A stretch of DNA of 64,000 bases from Albifimbria verrucaria. Its lineage: Eukaryota > Ascomycota > Sordariomycetes > Hypocreales > Stachybotryaceae. A model generated the notes under the pieces. The model searched no databases and was not told the origin of the DNA. It was given only the letters and a program-made list of their open reading frames with translations. Of the stretch, positions 15,701 to 27,719 are shown in pieces; the stretch's first letter is position 1, and the number at the start of each line of letters is the position of its first letter. Location of the stretch: contig JAHREC010000030.1 of assembly GCA_020081605.1 (NCBI GenBank), positions 1,612,001 to 1,676,000 on the forward strand, written 5' to 3'. The position numbers were made by a program, and so were the translations under genes.

Positions 15701-17150
15701 AAATTAATAATATAATTAAAAATAAAAAATAAGCTTAATATTATTTATTATTTATAAATAAATAAATAAATAAAAAGAATAAATTAAATATTAAAATAAT
15801 ATTTATAATATTTTATAAATTATAAATAAAATAATTAAATAAAATAATTATTAATTATATAAATAATATATAATTTAAATAAATTAAAAATTATAAAATA
15901 AATATTATATTATATAAATAAAAGATTTAAATTATTATTTAATAAAAAATTATTATTAAAATTAAAATATAAAAAGGAATAATTAAAATAAATAAAATAA
16001 AGAAATTATATAATATATTATATAAAAAAATCTTTTTATATAATAAAAAATAAAAATATTTTTTAATAAAAAAGATTAAAAAAGCTAATTTTTTAAAGAA
16101 AGATATAATTTATATATATTATATAAATATTAAAATTATAAAACTTAATAATAAACTAAATTATAAAAATTAAAATTATTTTTTATATTATAAAAAATCT
16201 TAAATATTAATTATAAAATTAAACTCTTAAAAATAATAAAAATATATAATATTTTTTATATTATATTATTAAAAAAATATTAAATAAAGAATCTATTAAA
16301 GAAGATATTAAAATTCTTTTAATTAAGCTAAAATATAAAATTAAAAAAATTCTAAAATATAAAATTAATAATTAAAATAAAGAATAATATTTTATTAAAT
16401 AAAAAGAATATAATAATAATAAAAATATATAAGAATCCTTAAAAATATATTTAATATTAAGATTAAATTATAAGAGTTTTAAAAGAAAAAGCTTTAAAAA
16501 ATTAAGATTATTATTAATAATATCCTAATTAATAACCCTAAAAATACTCTTTATTTATAATTTATTAATTATTTATTATATTTTTAATATTAAAGCCTTT
16601 TCTTAAAAATAAATATTATTTATTTCTTTAATCTTTAAAATATTAAAAAAAATAATATAATACCTTATTTATAAAAAATATTCTATTAATAATAAAAAGA
16701 GATTAAATAGGAAATTAATAATTAAAGCTTTATTTTAATAAAAATAATATTCTATTTAATTTAATATTAAATATTTAAATTCTAAATAATTATCCTAAGA
16801 AATAAATAATAATATAAATATACTAAATATTAAAACTTATAATTTATTATTAAAAAAGATTATTATATTTTTATTTATATATATATAAAAAAATAATAAT
16901 TAAATTTTATATTTATATAATATACTTTCTTTTATTTAAAATAATAAAAATAAAGTATAATAAATAAACCTTTAAAATTAATAATAATAATATTTATATA
17001 ATTTAATTAATATTTTAAATATAAAACCTTATTAAATATAATATTAATATTATAAAAAAATAAAAAAATAAATTAATTTATTAATAAAATAAATAATAAA
17101 TAATCTTATATAATAACCTTAATCTAAAGGATTTAACTATAAAAAAAGAG
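12741..17150 (+). mobile_element. RIP-degraded Ty3/Gypsy element C, 5'-truncated
   Basis: The A-rich strand bias flips here, which fits coding strand plus. At 14,209-14,241 the plus strand reads Y-F-N-N-I-L-I-F-F-K-N, a RIP-mutated RT box (YLDDILIFSKN in active Gypsy elements). Near 16,120-16,210 an integrase C-terminal stretch is recognisable (N-I-K..., K-L-N-Y-K), with Asp->Asn and Pro->Leu codon changes as expected from RIP. The distance from RT to integrase end, about 2.0 kb, equals that in copy B. Sequence left of about 12,740 that would hold gag is absent, so the 5' end is missing. Confidence 0.75.
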
Positions 17151-17510
17151 TATTATATTATAATCTATATTAATATAATATTTAAAATATATTAAAATAA
17201 ATTAATTTAAATATATAGAATAATTAAATATAATTATATATTATATTTATTTTTATAATATAAATAATATAATAATTTATATTATAATAAACTATATATA
17301 GAAGTTTATTTAATTAAAAATAAAAAAATAAAATAATTATTTAATATAATAAAATATAAACTAAGAAAATATTATAAAAAGAGATAAATAAAACTTAATA
17401 AAAGAAGAGAATATTATAATATATTATATAATAGAATATTAAAATATAATAATATTAAATACTCTAGGCTATTTTATATAATAATATATAAAATTATAAA
17501 TATATAAATA
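17150..17510 (+). repeat. LTR of element C (second LTR family)
   Basis: This is the reverse complement of 35,820-36,173 with RIP-type differences: 'atatattaaaataaattaa' and 'tactctaggct...atataaaattata' correspond. It is distinct from the LTR of copies A and B. It lies at the 3' end of element C. Confidence 0.55.
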
Positions 17511-18040
17511 AAAGTCTTCTCCTGATTATTAATTAAAAGACTATTAGCTATTAATAATATATAATTATTAAGCTACTTTTTAATTAAATTCCTTAAAAAA
17601 ATAACTTAATTTAATTAATAACCTAATATATATTACTTTAAGTTAAAATAAGCTTTATTTATTTATTTAAGGATAAATAACCTTAATCTTATCTACTCTA
17701 TATCTCTTTTATAATATAGAATAATCCCTGATTATTATATATATTAATATATTAATTATATTAATTATCTTTATATAATATTCTCTTATTATTATTTATT
17801 AATTTAATATTATATATAAACTCTTTCTATACTTAAATCTTATTATTCTATAAAATATAATTACTAAACCTTTTATTATATATAGAGAATTCCCTTTATA
17901 AGATTCTCTATAATAAAGGCTACTATACTATTTATAGCTAGCTAGAGGGTATAGTATATAGTCCTTAGTTATCCTACGGATCTAGGTTAGTCCGTTCTGA
18001 TATATTTTAGGCATTATGTCAGCACGGGTCGTAATAATAT
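17511..18040. repeat. Leader and LTR fragments, inverted arrangement
   Basis: 17,511-17,740 is the reverse complement of the leader at 35,592-35,815, sharing 'attagctattaataatata' and 'gattattatat'. 17,885-18,036 matches 36,045-36,173 in direct orientation, both ending in 'agcacgggt.taata'. The 140 bp between them is AT-rich without recognisable content. This looks like nested or rearranged insertions of the second Gypsy family. Confidence 0.55.
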
Positions 18041-18169
18041 GGTAAGAATATATTGCTGACTAATGTGTCCTCGGTACATCCACCACACGAATGGATTGTT
18101 ACTGGCGTAATCACTAAGTAAGGCCTTCATGAAGAATAGCGTCGGTATCTGAGGAATACATTAATTAAT

Positions 18170-18376
18170 ATGGAACGGGAATTGAAAGAAGCATATAAAT
18201 GAGAAGATAGAGCTAAGGCATTCGTTAATGGTTGTGACGATTGGGATTGTGATTCTGAAAATAAGAGTCATGCGACTGAAACTATAAGTTTTATAGATGA
18301 GCTCCGTAGGAAGCTCGACGACTACGAGAAAAATTTAGCAGTCATTCTCGAGGTAGCTAAGAGAAGACATTGTTAA
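18170..18376 (+). pseudogene. Short degraded reading frame, polar/charged
   Basis: From ATG 18,170 a frame runs to TAA 18,374-18,376, interrupted by one TGA at 18,200-18,202. The translation is charged and could be helical (for example F-I-D-E-L-R-R-K-L-D-D-Y-E-K-N), so it may be the tail of a decayed protein. It sits directly beside the Gypsy relics and may belong to a transposon. I do not recognise a family. Confidence 0.25.
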
Positions 18377-18379
18377 GCT

Positions 18380-19819
18380 TAAGGAGAGACTTATTAATAG
18401 TGAAGGTTTAAAACGGGGCAGAAAGGAAGGGGTTAAGCATGATGAGTATTAGAGTAGGGAAGCTGCTACGGGAAATTGAGTGAATTGATTAGAATGCTGT
18501 GTATATGTATAGAGTCTTCGTCTAAGTGAGATATTAGAGACGGAGCCTTAGAATCTACGCCTCCACCGACTTCTAACTACCCACCGCCTAACTATTTTAG
18601 ACGGGTAGATAAAGTTATTAAGTAATATTAATAGCACTCGGATATTTAAACTCGATTTAGAGAACTATATATAATCCACTCTAACTAATTATAAGAAACT
18701 ATATAATATCCTATAATTTCTATTAACTAAGATTCTAGCTCTTTAATCTCTATTCTTACCTATTTAAAGTAAAGATTTTAGCCTATTATATATAAGTATA
18801 TATAAAGGATAATTAATATTATAATTTCCAAAGATTATTTTTATAATTATTCGAGAAGAGAATTAAAAAATATATAAATAAAATTCTATTTTTAATTAAT
18901 TATATAAAAGTTATTAATTATTAATTATTAATAATATATAATTATTCTAAAATCTTTAAAATTAAATCCTTAACTAAGAATTTAATTAATTAATAATAAT
19001 TATTATAATTATTACTTTAGCTTATATAAGCTTTATTTTCCTACTTATAATTAATAAATATCGAGATAGATTAACCTACACTATACTCCAGTATAGCCCA
19101 GATCGTTATAAGTTAGCTTATATTATATATATAATATTCTTAGCACTACAGAGTAGTTCTTTACTCTAGACAATTGCTTATCCTTGCTAAAGCATTTTAG
19201 ATTTGGCATAGAACGGCCTTCTGACATCATGAAGACTTATATTCAATATACCTAAGGTAGTTTTGTTTGCCTTGTGAAACAAGCAGGTCATATGATTCTA
19301 TTTTGAAAGCTGACATTCTCCCTGGGCTTGGGCAGGGTGCAACAGTCTAATGTGGCGCATCATGCACAGGCCCTATGTTTACCAGCGTTGCAGTATTGCT
19401 TTAGAACTAAGCTGTACCCCTGGGATAGGATTCAGCTCCTCGCGCAAACCGGATTCTAGGCCACCATGAGAAATACCAGGATAGGTAACGACCACAATAA
19501 ACTTGGCCTAGTGATATGTCGGTAGACAGTGTTGCGACCATTTTATATTCAATACATATGCAATGTAACCCTTCTGTGACTTCGTAATGCCCCATTCGGC
19601 CAGCACGCACTGGCTATTGCTGTATGATGGTGTCTAAGGCGCAGTAAGTTTAACGGTTTCGATGTCGTAATCTAATCTGTATCCATTGCGACGGTGGAAG
19701 AGACTTACAATTATAAGGGCCGGATGCTCCAGCCGTATGCTCATTACTCGTTCACCTTCAAGCTTCCTTCCATTCTTCATTATATTATAGTTCCAAGCTC
19801 TCTCATTCTTCAAGATATA
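18380..19819. other. Intergenic, partly AT-rich; no gene seen
   Basis: 18,600-19,080 is again AT-saturated (RIP-type remnant). 19,140-19,819 returns to balanced composition and presumably holds the upstream region of the small secreted protein gene at 19,820. Short open frames here have no coding character. Confidence 0.4.
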
Positions 19820-20178
19820 ATGAAGACCTTTGCCCTTATCGGCGCTCTCACTACCCTTGCTAGCGTTGCCCTTGCGACTCCCGCCGTCCATGAGGAGCGT
19901 CAAATACCCTGCGTCTTCCCTGGAAGGCCTGGATGTCCCCCTCAACCAACTACACCTCCAACCCCACCAGAGCAGCCCCTTCCAGCTGGTGTTCGACAGG
20001 CAGGCAGTCTCTCACCTGCGAAAACTCTGGGAACTTAGGCACCAAATGTGACGCCCTTATGAAGAAACCTGCTTCATCTGACGAAGCTATCGCTCTGTGT
20101 GCTGAAACTGGGGAGGGCTGCCGGCCCAAATGCTGCTTTCTGGGCGACATAATACCGATTCGGTGCGTCAACTACTAA
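19820..20178 (+). CDS. Small secreted cysteine-rich protein (frame broken once)
   Basis: ATG 19,820 begins a clear signal peptide (M-K-T-F-A-L-I-G-A-L-T-T-L-A-S-V-A-L-A), then a short spacer, a Pro/Thr-rich linker (residues about 40-53) and a Cys-rich domain ending in K-C-C-F-L-G...R-C-V-N-Y before TAA. The second half is in another frame. One base added to the CCCC at 19,976-19,979 joins both halves into about 119 aa with ten cysteines after the signal peptide, an even number that could pair in disulfides. Spliced alternatives need introns of 41 or 77 bp with poor donors, so a consensus deletion is likelier. No family recognised. Small, secreted and disulfide-rich beside repeats is effector-like, but the function is unknown. 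Confidence 0.6.
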
Positions 20179-23100
20179 GTGAAACGCATGGAGTACACGG
20201 CAAGGAGTCTGGTTTCGACTATATCATCCAATAGATCTAGGGTTCTTGAAGCCTTTCCGTGTGAGCGTTAGGCTAAAAGATCCTACAATTCGTCAAGGGC
20301 GGACTTGCCGGACGGTTGAAGATACAGGGACAGAAGAGCTATGTTAATACCTTTCCGCGGCTCAGAGAATGCGGTTTTCATTCGAAAGAATCGAAGAAAT
20401 TCGTAGGAATTGGTTAGTGTGTTATGGGTAAGGCGGCGAGGAGGACTCTATCCAGAGCCTTAGATACAGTAATACGGATATACGAATAAGAGCTGCCTTT
20501 CTCGCCTCACATCTCAACCAGAAACATGCAATAAGCCTTTTTCAGAAGGTATATGCGGCTGCCCGCTTGCCAAAATGTAGAGGGGCTTGGCTGTTGTCGG
20601 TTGAGAGCATTTTACTCTCTTGATGTCAAAATGTGAGCCTTATCCCAAATCTCGACCAGAAAATCAGCCCAGTATGTTTTAGACACCTTTAGTTTATCTT
20701 AAAAGCAAAGACCTCACAACTTAGCCTACACCAGAGGGTAGGAATGTCTACGCCTTGGGGATACCTGTCGAGAAGGTCGCCATCGCCCATGCCACTGAGT
20801 AGTGAGAATTATGACGAAAAGTGGCTGGGGCAAGGATGGAAGCCTAATATCAATGCAATCGAGTATTTCTTACGAGCAATATATATATATTCATACGCTA
20901 TTTTGTCTTAGGCTCATATAAATTCCCATTGATGTCGCATTGGTGGTTGTCAGGCCGCTGAAAGTCTCAGACGCCTGACACGCAAAATGGTCTCACTCTT
21001 TCTTAAAATCCAAAGAGTTTGTTATAGCACTTCGAGAGATACCATGTGATGTGAAAAGCTACATACCAATCCTAAGGCGAAAACGACAATTCCCTGTCTT
21101 GCAGCAGCGCCCTGAGAATTGATGCAGTGGCCGAGAATGTTTGTGGCATGCTTTGACATATAACATTTTTATGATCACTCTGATAATCACGGAGCTGATG
21201 GAAACATACGATCATCGAAGTCATATTGGTAATTTTTGAGGTTGTGTGCTTTATTGGGAGGTGTTTCCCCAATACCTACTCTCGAAAGTCTCTAAAATTT
21301 TAATGACTAGGACGTAATTGAGGCAACATAGAATTCGAGCAGATTAACACCAGTCAGTATCAGCTGATAATAATGACAACTATTGCCCTCAAGTTGGCGC
21401 AGTTTATTCCGGAACCACTATCGAATGATAGGTCCAAGATCAGATTTCAGATTGGAATGGTGATGCGGACGGCGCCACAAGCATATTCGCTGCTCCGCGG
21501 GCGGCCGCGGAGTGTCAATCACAGGTACCGTGCTGTATATGGACATGCGGAGCAGGGACATCACCGAGACGTCAATAGCGGCAGGGCAATTCAGCGCAAC
21601 AACACTTGGCTCCAGTAGTATAAACAGGATCCGGAGACGACGTAGGCACCTGATGGTAGCAATAATATAGTGGATAGATATTATCTAAGTAGAACCATCG
21701 GGTAAATAGCCTCATATCAGCTGTTGCTTTAGAGGCTTCCTGCATCCTACCGACTTAGGAGTTGCAACTATAAGTGTAGCAAATTTTAGAGGGACGAAGC
21801 ATCCTCTTCGGGATTAAAGTTGCATCGGTGCATATAGTCCGTTACTAAGGAGATCCGCGTGCTTCAAAGCCTCTCCTGACCAAGACTGCATCACCGTGAT
21901 TAAGAGAGCTAACCGTGTAACCGGCAATTATGCCCAAAGTTTAAATACATTATACAGTTCCAAATATAAAGACGTAATCTTTGTCTCTATCTTCCTGTCA
22001 AGTCTGAACCAATAGCAAGGCCACAAGTCCATCTTCCTTCCGCTATCTTATCTTCCAAGCTGTGAAACAGAAGCCAGCTCGAAGGCATCTCTCGCAAGTG
22101 GTGGACCCTCTTGGTTTTCACAGTAGGTCCAACCATTGTAATTCTGGGGATATGGGGATATATTTGATATGGAAGCGATGGTCCGATCTGATCATAATGA
22201 AGACTGCCAACGGACGGAAAAGCTTCAGTGATAGTAGCGACCGTCTGGAGACTCGTTGAATAATGAAATCATCGGTGAGGCTTGGGTTGCAAAGTGGTGG
22301 ATGTTGATCAGTTGAGAGGTATCTTTCAATGGCTGCCTCTATATCATGAGAATACGTTGATACCCTTTCCTCAGTTCTCGGTTACATCTGTTCAGGAAGC
22401 TCTATTTCAGCACAAATTTTGTAATAAGCGGTGACCCATGTGAATACGTCCATTAACATACTTTTGGCAGCATTATCGAGATTAAACCCCGGACAGGGGG
22501 AATCTCGCCCTGGGGCAAAAGCCTCTAGTCATGGCAATTTCATCCCCGAGTTTTCCGGTTGATAAATGGGATAGTTGAGCATACTTAAGTGGCGCCTGCG
22601 GATTTGGAGTGGTTATGGTACCGCCCTTTATGTAGGATGAATGACGGCCCGAGTCTGAAGCACAATTACTGCTCTGACTGACACCAGATCAGTACTCTTG
22701 AACACTCTTTTATAGCTTGGCGTCCTCATTACAAACCAGGCCAAGCTCTCTTGTTTTTGTAAACACCAAAGCATTGTAGAGGATAACAATCCCTACGGGC
22801 TTCCTTCGCAATAATCTCCACTTGCTGCTCGAGCTGTTTCCATATCCAGATATGAACAGTAAACGCATTATCATGGTCCCAATATCCAAGGTACCTAGCT
22901 TCACCTCGAAGTGAGTTCCCATACCCCGGTTACTTCTACGTAGCAAGGAAAGGGTTAGGGTGGCAAGGTAATAGCTGCAGGTATAGTGAGGTGCCTGCGG
23001 TGGCTTTCATTCTTCCTCAAGACACTGCGACAACTTGTGTCTAATCGTTAAAATTCATTTATTATCGGAGAAGGAATGAAGCATGAGCGGCTGGACTCGG

Positions 23101-23868
23101 CACTTGCTCGTCATGTTTTGGCCAGATTTCCTTACAAGACTACAAATTCAGGTTTTAACGAAGAATGATGACATCAATGCAGTTCGGGCTCTTGGCTAAC
23201 ATGGCTGACACTTCTCAAGTGGGGAAAAGAGGATCCGATTTGACATAACTGTAGTTCTAATTGGCGATAGAAATTGTGGGGAAGAGACTGCTTGTTGGAG
23301 TCTTAATTCACCTTCAACTCTAAGCAAAGAACACCCTCCTAAATCGGTTGCGGGGTTTCAACTTCCGTATAAGCGTAAAGGTTTAGCAATATTTTACCCC
23401 TGGTATAATGTTTCAATACAACTCGATGAGGAAGCTTCTTAAAGGACCGACTATCTAAGAAGATGGGTAAAGCAAGGACCAATAAGAAGCCTCCTATATC
23501 CACCCACCAACAATATTCCCGAAGCAAGTTCTGCGTTTGCACGGTGTTATAATACTTGCCCGTGATGTAGCTTTGTAAAGGGCCGACTATAAAATAGGAT
23601 GGGTGAGTAAAGTACCAGTAAACAACCAAGCAGCAGCAAGACTTCAGAATTACTGTCTGCCGTCGCATGGTATGGCAAGTCTAGTCGATGAGGTAGGTCC
23701 CATCGGGCCCAACTATATAACAGCGAAGGCGGAGAAAGGGCCGACTAAAGGACCACGTGAATGAATGAAGGGATCAATTCGGAAGTACTCGGAGGACAGA
23801 ACACCAAGATATGGAACGTTAGGAACTCGCAGATTTATGTTGGTGCCGAAAAAGCATGGACGCACGCG
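20179..23868. other. Long intergenic stretch, no supported gene
   Basis: Composition is normal here but no frame longer than about 110 codons shows coding character. At 23,430-23,610 and again near 23,738 a short motif around 'aaagg.ccgacta' recurs three times, a weak imperfect repeat upstream of the amylase. I see no tRNA, rRNA or recognisable transposon. Confidence 0.4.
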
Positions 23869-23875
23869 TATATAA
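23869..23875 (+). promoter_or_regulatory. Probable TATA box of the alpha-amylase gene
   Basis: The sequence TATATAA lies 126 bp upstream of ATG 24,001 in an otherwise GC-balanced region. This spacing is normal for a fungal core promoter with a leader of roughly 90 bp. Confidence 0.45.
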
Positions 23876-24000
23876 GGGATGAAGTTCCTCTCCTTCTAGG
23901 TTAATTAGCCAGAGGTTCTCTTCATGTTCCTTAGAAACATTGCTCATAAGTAGCCTCCTCAAGTGCTCCAGTAGAGTTTTCACCACCAAAAATCCCCATT

Positions 24001-25372
24001 ATGACACAAAAGACTTTGGTGGCGGCAGTATTGCTGATCACCGCTACCTTCAATGTCATGCCCCCAGTTGTTAACGCCTCTCCACCTGGCAACAAGGACG
24101 TCACTGCTGTCCTTTTCGAATGGAACTTCGCTTCGATTGCCAAGGAGTGTACCAAGACCCTCGGTCCTGCCGGTTACGGATTCGTCCAGGTTTCTCCGCC
24201 TGCCGAGCACATTCAGGGAGGGCAGTGGTGGACGTCTTACCAACCCGTGTCGTACAGGATCGCGGGCCGCCTCGGCGACCGCGGAGCCTTCCAGAATATG
24301 GTCAACACTTGTCACTCAGCCGGTGTGAAGGTGATTGTCGATACCGTCATCAATCATATGACTTCTGGTGGTGGTACTGGCACCGGTGGCACATCGTACT
24401 CCAAGTATAATTACCCAGGCCTCTACTCACCCTCCGATTTCGATGACTGCACCAGCCAGATCGCCAATTACGTTGACCGCTGGCAAGTTCAACACTGTGA
24501 ACTTGTCGGCCTGTCCGATCTGGACACGAATGAGGACTACGTCCGTAGGGCCATTGCTGGCTACATCAATGACCTGCTCAGCCTTGGTGTAGATGGCTTC
24601 CGTATCGACGCGGCAAAGCACATAGCATCTGAGGACCTTGCCAATATCAAGAGCCGGCTGACCAACAAGGGTGTCTACTGGAAGCAGGAGGTCATCTTTG
24701 GCGCCGGAGAAGCCGTCCAGCCGACCGAGTACACCCAAAACGGCGACGTCCAAGAGTTCCGCTACGCCTATGATCTGAAACGCGTCTTCAACAATGAGAG
24801 ACTTGCTTACCTAAAGAACTACGGAGAGGCCTGGGGGTACCTGAGCAGTTCCGTTGCCAGCGTTTTTGTCGACAACCACGACACCGAGCGTAACGGTCAA
24901 ACCCTCAGCTACAAGGACAATTCCAGGTACACCCTCGCCGCAGTCTTCATGCTCGCGTACCCATACGGCGCCCCTGATATCAATTCTGGCTACGAGTTCT
25001 CGAACAATGATGCGGGGCCCCAAACAGTGGGAATGTCAACGCCTGCTGGCAGGACTCCTGGAAGTGTCAGCACGCTTGGCCGGAGATCATGCACATGGTA
25101 GCTTTCCGGAACGCCGTGCGTGGCCAAGGGTGACAAATTGGTGGGACAATGGCAACAATCAGATAGCCTTTGGCCGGGGTAACAGAGGCTTCGTCGTAAT
25201 CAATAAAGAGGCAGACTCTCTAAGCCGGACATTCCAGACATCTCTAACAGGGGGTACATACTGCGACGTGCAGAGCAATACTATCGTGACAGTCAACTCT
25301 AGTGGCCAGCTCACGGCCACTCTCAGGCCGGATACGTCACTTGCTGTCTACGCAGGAAAATCGTCTTGCTGA
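24001..25372 (+). CDS. Secreted alpha-amylase, GH13 actinobacterial type (two frame breaks)
   Basis: It cleaves internal alpha-1,4 bonds of starch outside the cell. ATG 24,001 starts a signal peptide (about residues 1-26, ending V-V-N-A). The (beta/alpha)8 barrel shows the GH13 boxes: V-D-T-V-I-N-H (region I), G-F-R-I-D-A-A-K-H with nucleophile Asp203, the acid/base Glu237 in G-A-G-E-A, and Asp294 in V-D-N-H-D-T-E-R. The sequence closely resembles Streptomyces secreted amylases (subfamily GH13_32) rather than the usual fungal Taka-amylase type, and it has no intron, which suggests transfer from actinobacteria. The frame breaks at CCCC 25,018-25,021 and GGG 25,128-25,130. One added base at each restores a continuous 457-aa protein ending at TGA 25,370, a normal length. 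The catalytic triad lies before the breaks. It could be a young pseudogene, but homopolymer consensus errors are likelier. Confidence 0.9.
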
Positions 25373-26912
25373 GAGGTTGAGTCGTGGGTACCCCACGAAG
25401 AGATTTGGTGGAGCAGAAGAGTTGGTTATATAGTCTGCCTAGTGTTCCTAAATCTTACTACAGGAATTGTTACCACTAAGTATTGCCCGATATGAACGTC
25501 TAAGCTTAGCTAAAATTATATATATGAACTTGAGATTATTAGCTTTTGTATAGCAAAGTCGCTAGACTTAGGACCGCTGAAAACTTTATATAGTAGTATA
25601 GTGGTTTAGCGAGAGTGTAGATAAGGATAATATAAAATAGTATAATATTAAGGATAAATAATAGAGAGAACTCTAGAGCGGATACTTGAATTTATAATAG
25701 AAATTTAATCGTAGCTTTTATTAAACTATATAAAATTTAAGAGAAAACAATTTTAATTTAAAGTATATTCTAGAAGTAGTTATACTAGAAGGTTTTAATT
25801 AAGCAATTATAGCTAGATATATATACTAATAATATAGAGAACACTAGTAGGCAGAAGCAAAGGAATATTTTGTATCTTTTTCTAAACTATCTCCCTTGTC
25901 TTTATTATAATAATACCTTTAGAAGCTTATAATAAAGTAAATATATTTAATAAAATAATAAAATCTATAAATATTGCTTAAATAAGAAAAAGATTAAAGA
26001 TAATATATAAAATAAATACTATATTAAAGAAAAGTATTTAATTATTAATATAATCTATAGAATTCTAATAATAACCTATTTATATTTATTTAAATAATAT
26101 AATTAATTACTTTGAAAGCTATTTATTATTATAATTATTATTTTAATTCTAATAAAGACTATATAATAGAGAAGCCTAAGAAACGGCTCCTTAAACTATC
26201 GACTCTTAGCTTTTGTCGTCGTACAATCTGAACCTGTCCAGGCTGCACGACGGCTTCGTGTTAGCCGAGTCTCGGTAGATGACCTGTGCTCGACATTTGG
26301 TGTCTCTCATCGTTATCACTCGTCAATTCTTAATCCGCTCTGGCCTGTTGAATCAACTCGCTCTAGCTCCTAGGGAGCGGAAGAACACTACTCTGTACTC
26401 GACCTTCAGATGTTTGCAGCTTCCACGCCCAGGAGCTTCGAGTTACAGGGCAGTGCCCAGAGAAATAAGAAAATTGGGACTTAAAATCTCAGGGAATCGG
26501 TACATTTCAACTCCTACAGGACAACCTCAGAACATATATCAATCTTTCCGGACGTGAATCTTATTATCTTCATGACAAATAGGCTCCCCTGATTTCGCTT
26601 CGGCCATCAAACTATGGGTTTCAAGACATACTAGGGATGGCAAAAGTACCTCTATGACCAGAGAATCAACAACTGCTAGCTAGGCAAAAGGCAACTTAAT
26701 GCCTATTTTCGTTTTCTCCTCGATCACACTCGGCTGGCCTATCACCATGATTTCTAAGACTATCAATGAATGTCATTCGAGATGGTTAATTCGTAGAGTA
26801 AGAAGTGAGATTGAGCTAGCTAACTGGCTCCTAGCTTTGAACCGTGAGAACTAACCCTGCAACGGGCGCGAGCCATGGGACTGATGTGACGCGGCGCCAT
26901 ACCATTTCATTC
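25373..26912. other. Amylase 3' flank with AT-rich remnant
   Basis: 25,500-26,170 is AT-saturated with RIP-like composition, about 650 bp, without a recognisable element. 26,200-26,900 is balanced. An open frame at 26,279-26,557 has no recognisable coding character and is not called. Confidence 0.4.
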
Positions 26913-27719
26913 TTAACGAGGCTGTCCCGAGAATCTGTCGGAATTCCACCTCGTAGGTAGCTTATTGAATGGCAGGGTTTTCTGGCATGCTTCCCGCATC
27001 ACCTTTCCTACCTTCTCCCAATGATCCTCAGCAAGCTTGCATTTAATATCCAGAAAATCATAGCCAGTGTTGCCCTCATCTGCATCCCGGACTGTGGTAC
27101 AACCCTGAGTGTTGTTAGCAGCAATCTCGGCCAGCGACTTGGCTTTCGGGTATGGAATGTTCCAACAACTCGATCGCTGAAAGAACTTTTTGTTTGCCGG
27201 GTCGTAGAAGTCATAATTGAGACCCGCACCCGTGCCCAACACAAGAGGCATGGGCCGGCGTGAGCTCGGAGGATTGACCTCAGGTACGCAGAGGTGTTTT
27301 GCCTCGTCGTAAGTGACCTTGATGCTCTTTAATCTCCTTGGAATGCGCTCTGTACAGGTACTTTTCAACATGGCAATTGGAGCCTTACACCATTCAATGG
27401 CATCTGCACAGAGAGCATCACTGCGTGGGTAACCATTGCACTGCTTCTCGTGTTTATTGCACTCGGCCTTGACGCAGGTCGCCCTTTCGCTGTCCGTGCA
27501 TGTTCTGTCACATACGGATCCAAGAGGAGATCCGGGACTTTCAAGCTCGGTGCGGTGGAATCCGGATTGACACAAACCTGAACCGGTTGTGTATGAGGCC
27601 TCGCATCGCCGGGGAGTCTTGCAATAAAACTGTAAATCTCCCTGTTTCTCGATGTCAATCATGCTTGACATAGCTAATTGCGCCCCGGCAAGGGTTGTAA
27701 TAAAGGTTGAAAGCTTCAT
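26913..27719 (-). CDS. Secreted cysteine-rich protein, 268 aa, unknown function
   Basis: This is a single uninterrupted exon starting at ATG 27,719. The N-terminus is a signal peptide (M-K-L-S-T-F-I-T-T-L-A-G-A-Q-L-A-M-S-S). The mature part carries 16 cysteines: ten or so in the first half (C-D-R-T-C, C-V-K-A-E-C, C-A-D-A-I-E-W-C) and a second group after residue 190 (S-C-W, G-C, K-C, A-C). There is no membrane anchor or GPI-like tail. Even cysteine number and secretion signal indicate an extracellular disulfide-bonded protein. I do not recognise a family. It lies between repeat-rich blocks with other small secreted proteins, so a host- or competitor-facing role is possible but unproven. Confidence 0.75.
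   Translation of the reverse strand: MKLSTFITTLAGAQLAMSSMIDIEKQGDLQFYCKTPRRCEASYTTGSGLCQSGFHRTELESPGSPLGSVCDRTCTDSERATCVKAECNKHEKQCNGYPRSDALCADAIEWCKAPIAMLKSTCTERIPRRLKSIKVTYDEAKHLCVPEVNPPSSRRPMPLVLGTGAGLNYDFYDPANKKFFQRSSCWNIPYPKAKSLAEIAANNTQGCTTVRDADEGNTGYDFLDIKCKLAEDHWEKVGKVMREACQKTLPFNKLPTRWNSDRFSGQPR

Noticed and set aside
1..18040. Mitochondrial DNA or centromere as explanation of the AT-rich block
   Set aside because: Gypsy RT motifs, LTR pairs and transition-type differences between copies explain the composition as RIP. A centromeric position cannot be excluded but nothing here shows it.
21373..21618. Plus-strand frame of 81 codons starting with ATG
   Set aside because: Short, no recognised domain, and another frame of the same stretch is equally open.
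23339..23668. Minus-strand frame of 109 codons upstream of the amylase
   Set aside because: It contains an imperfect internal repeat, has no recognisable domain and covers the probable amylase promoter region.
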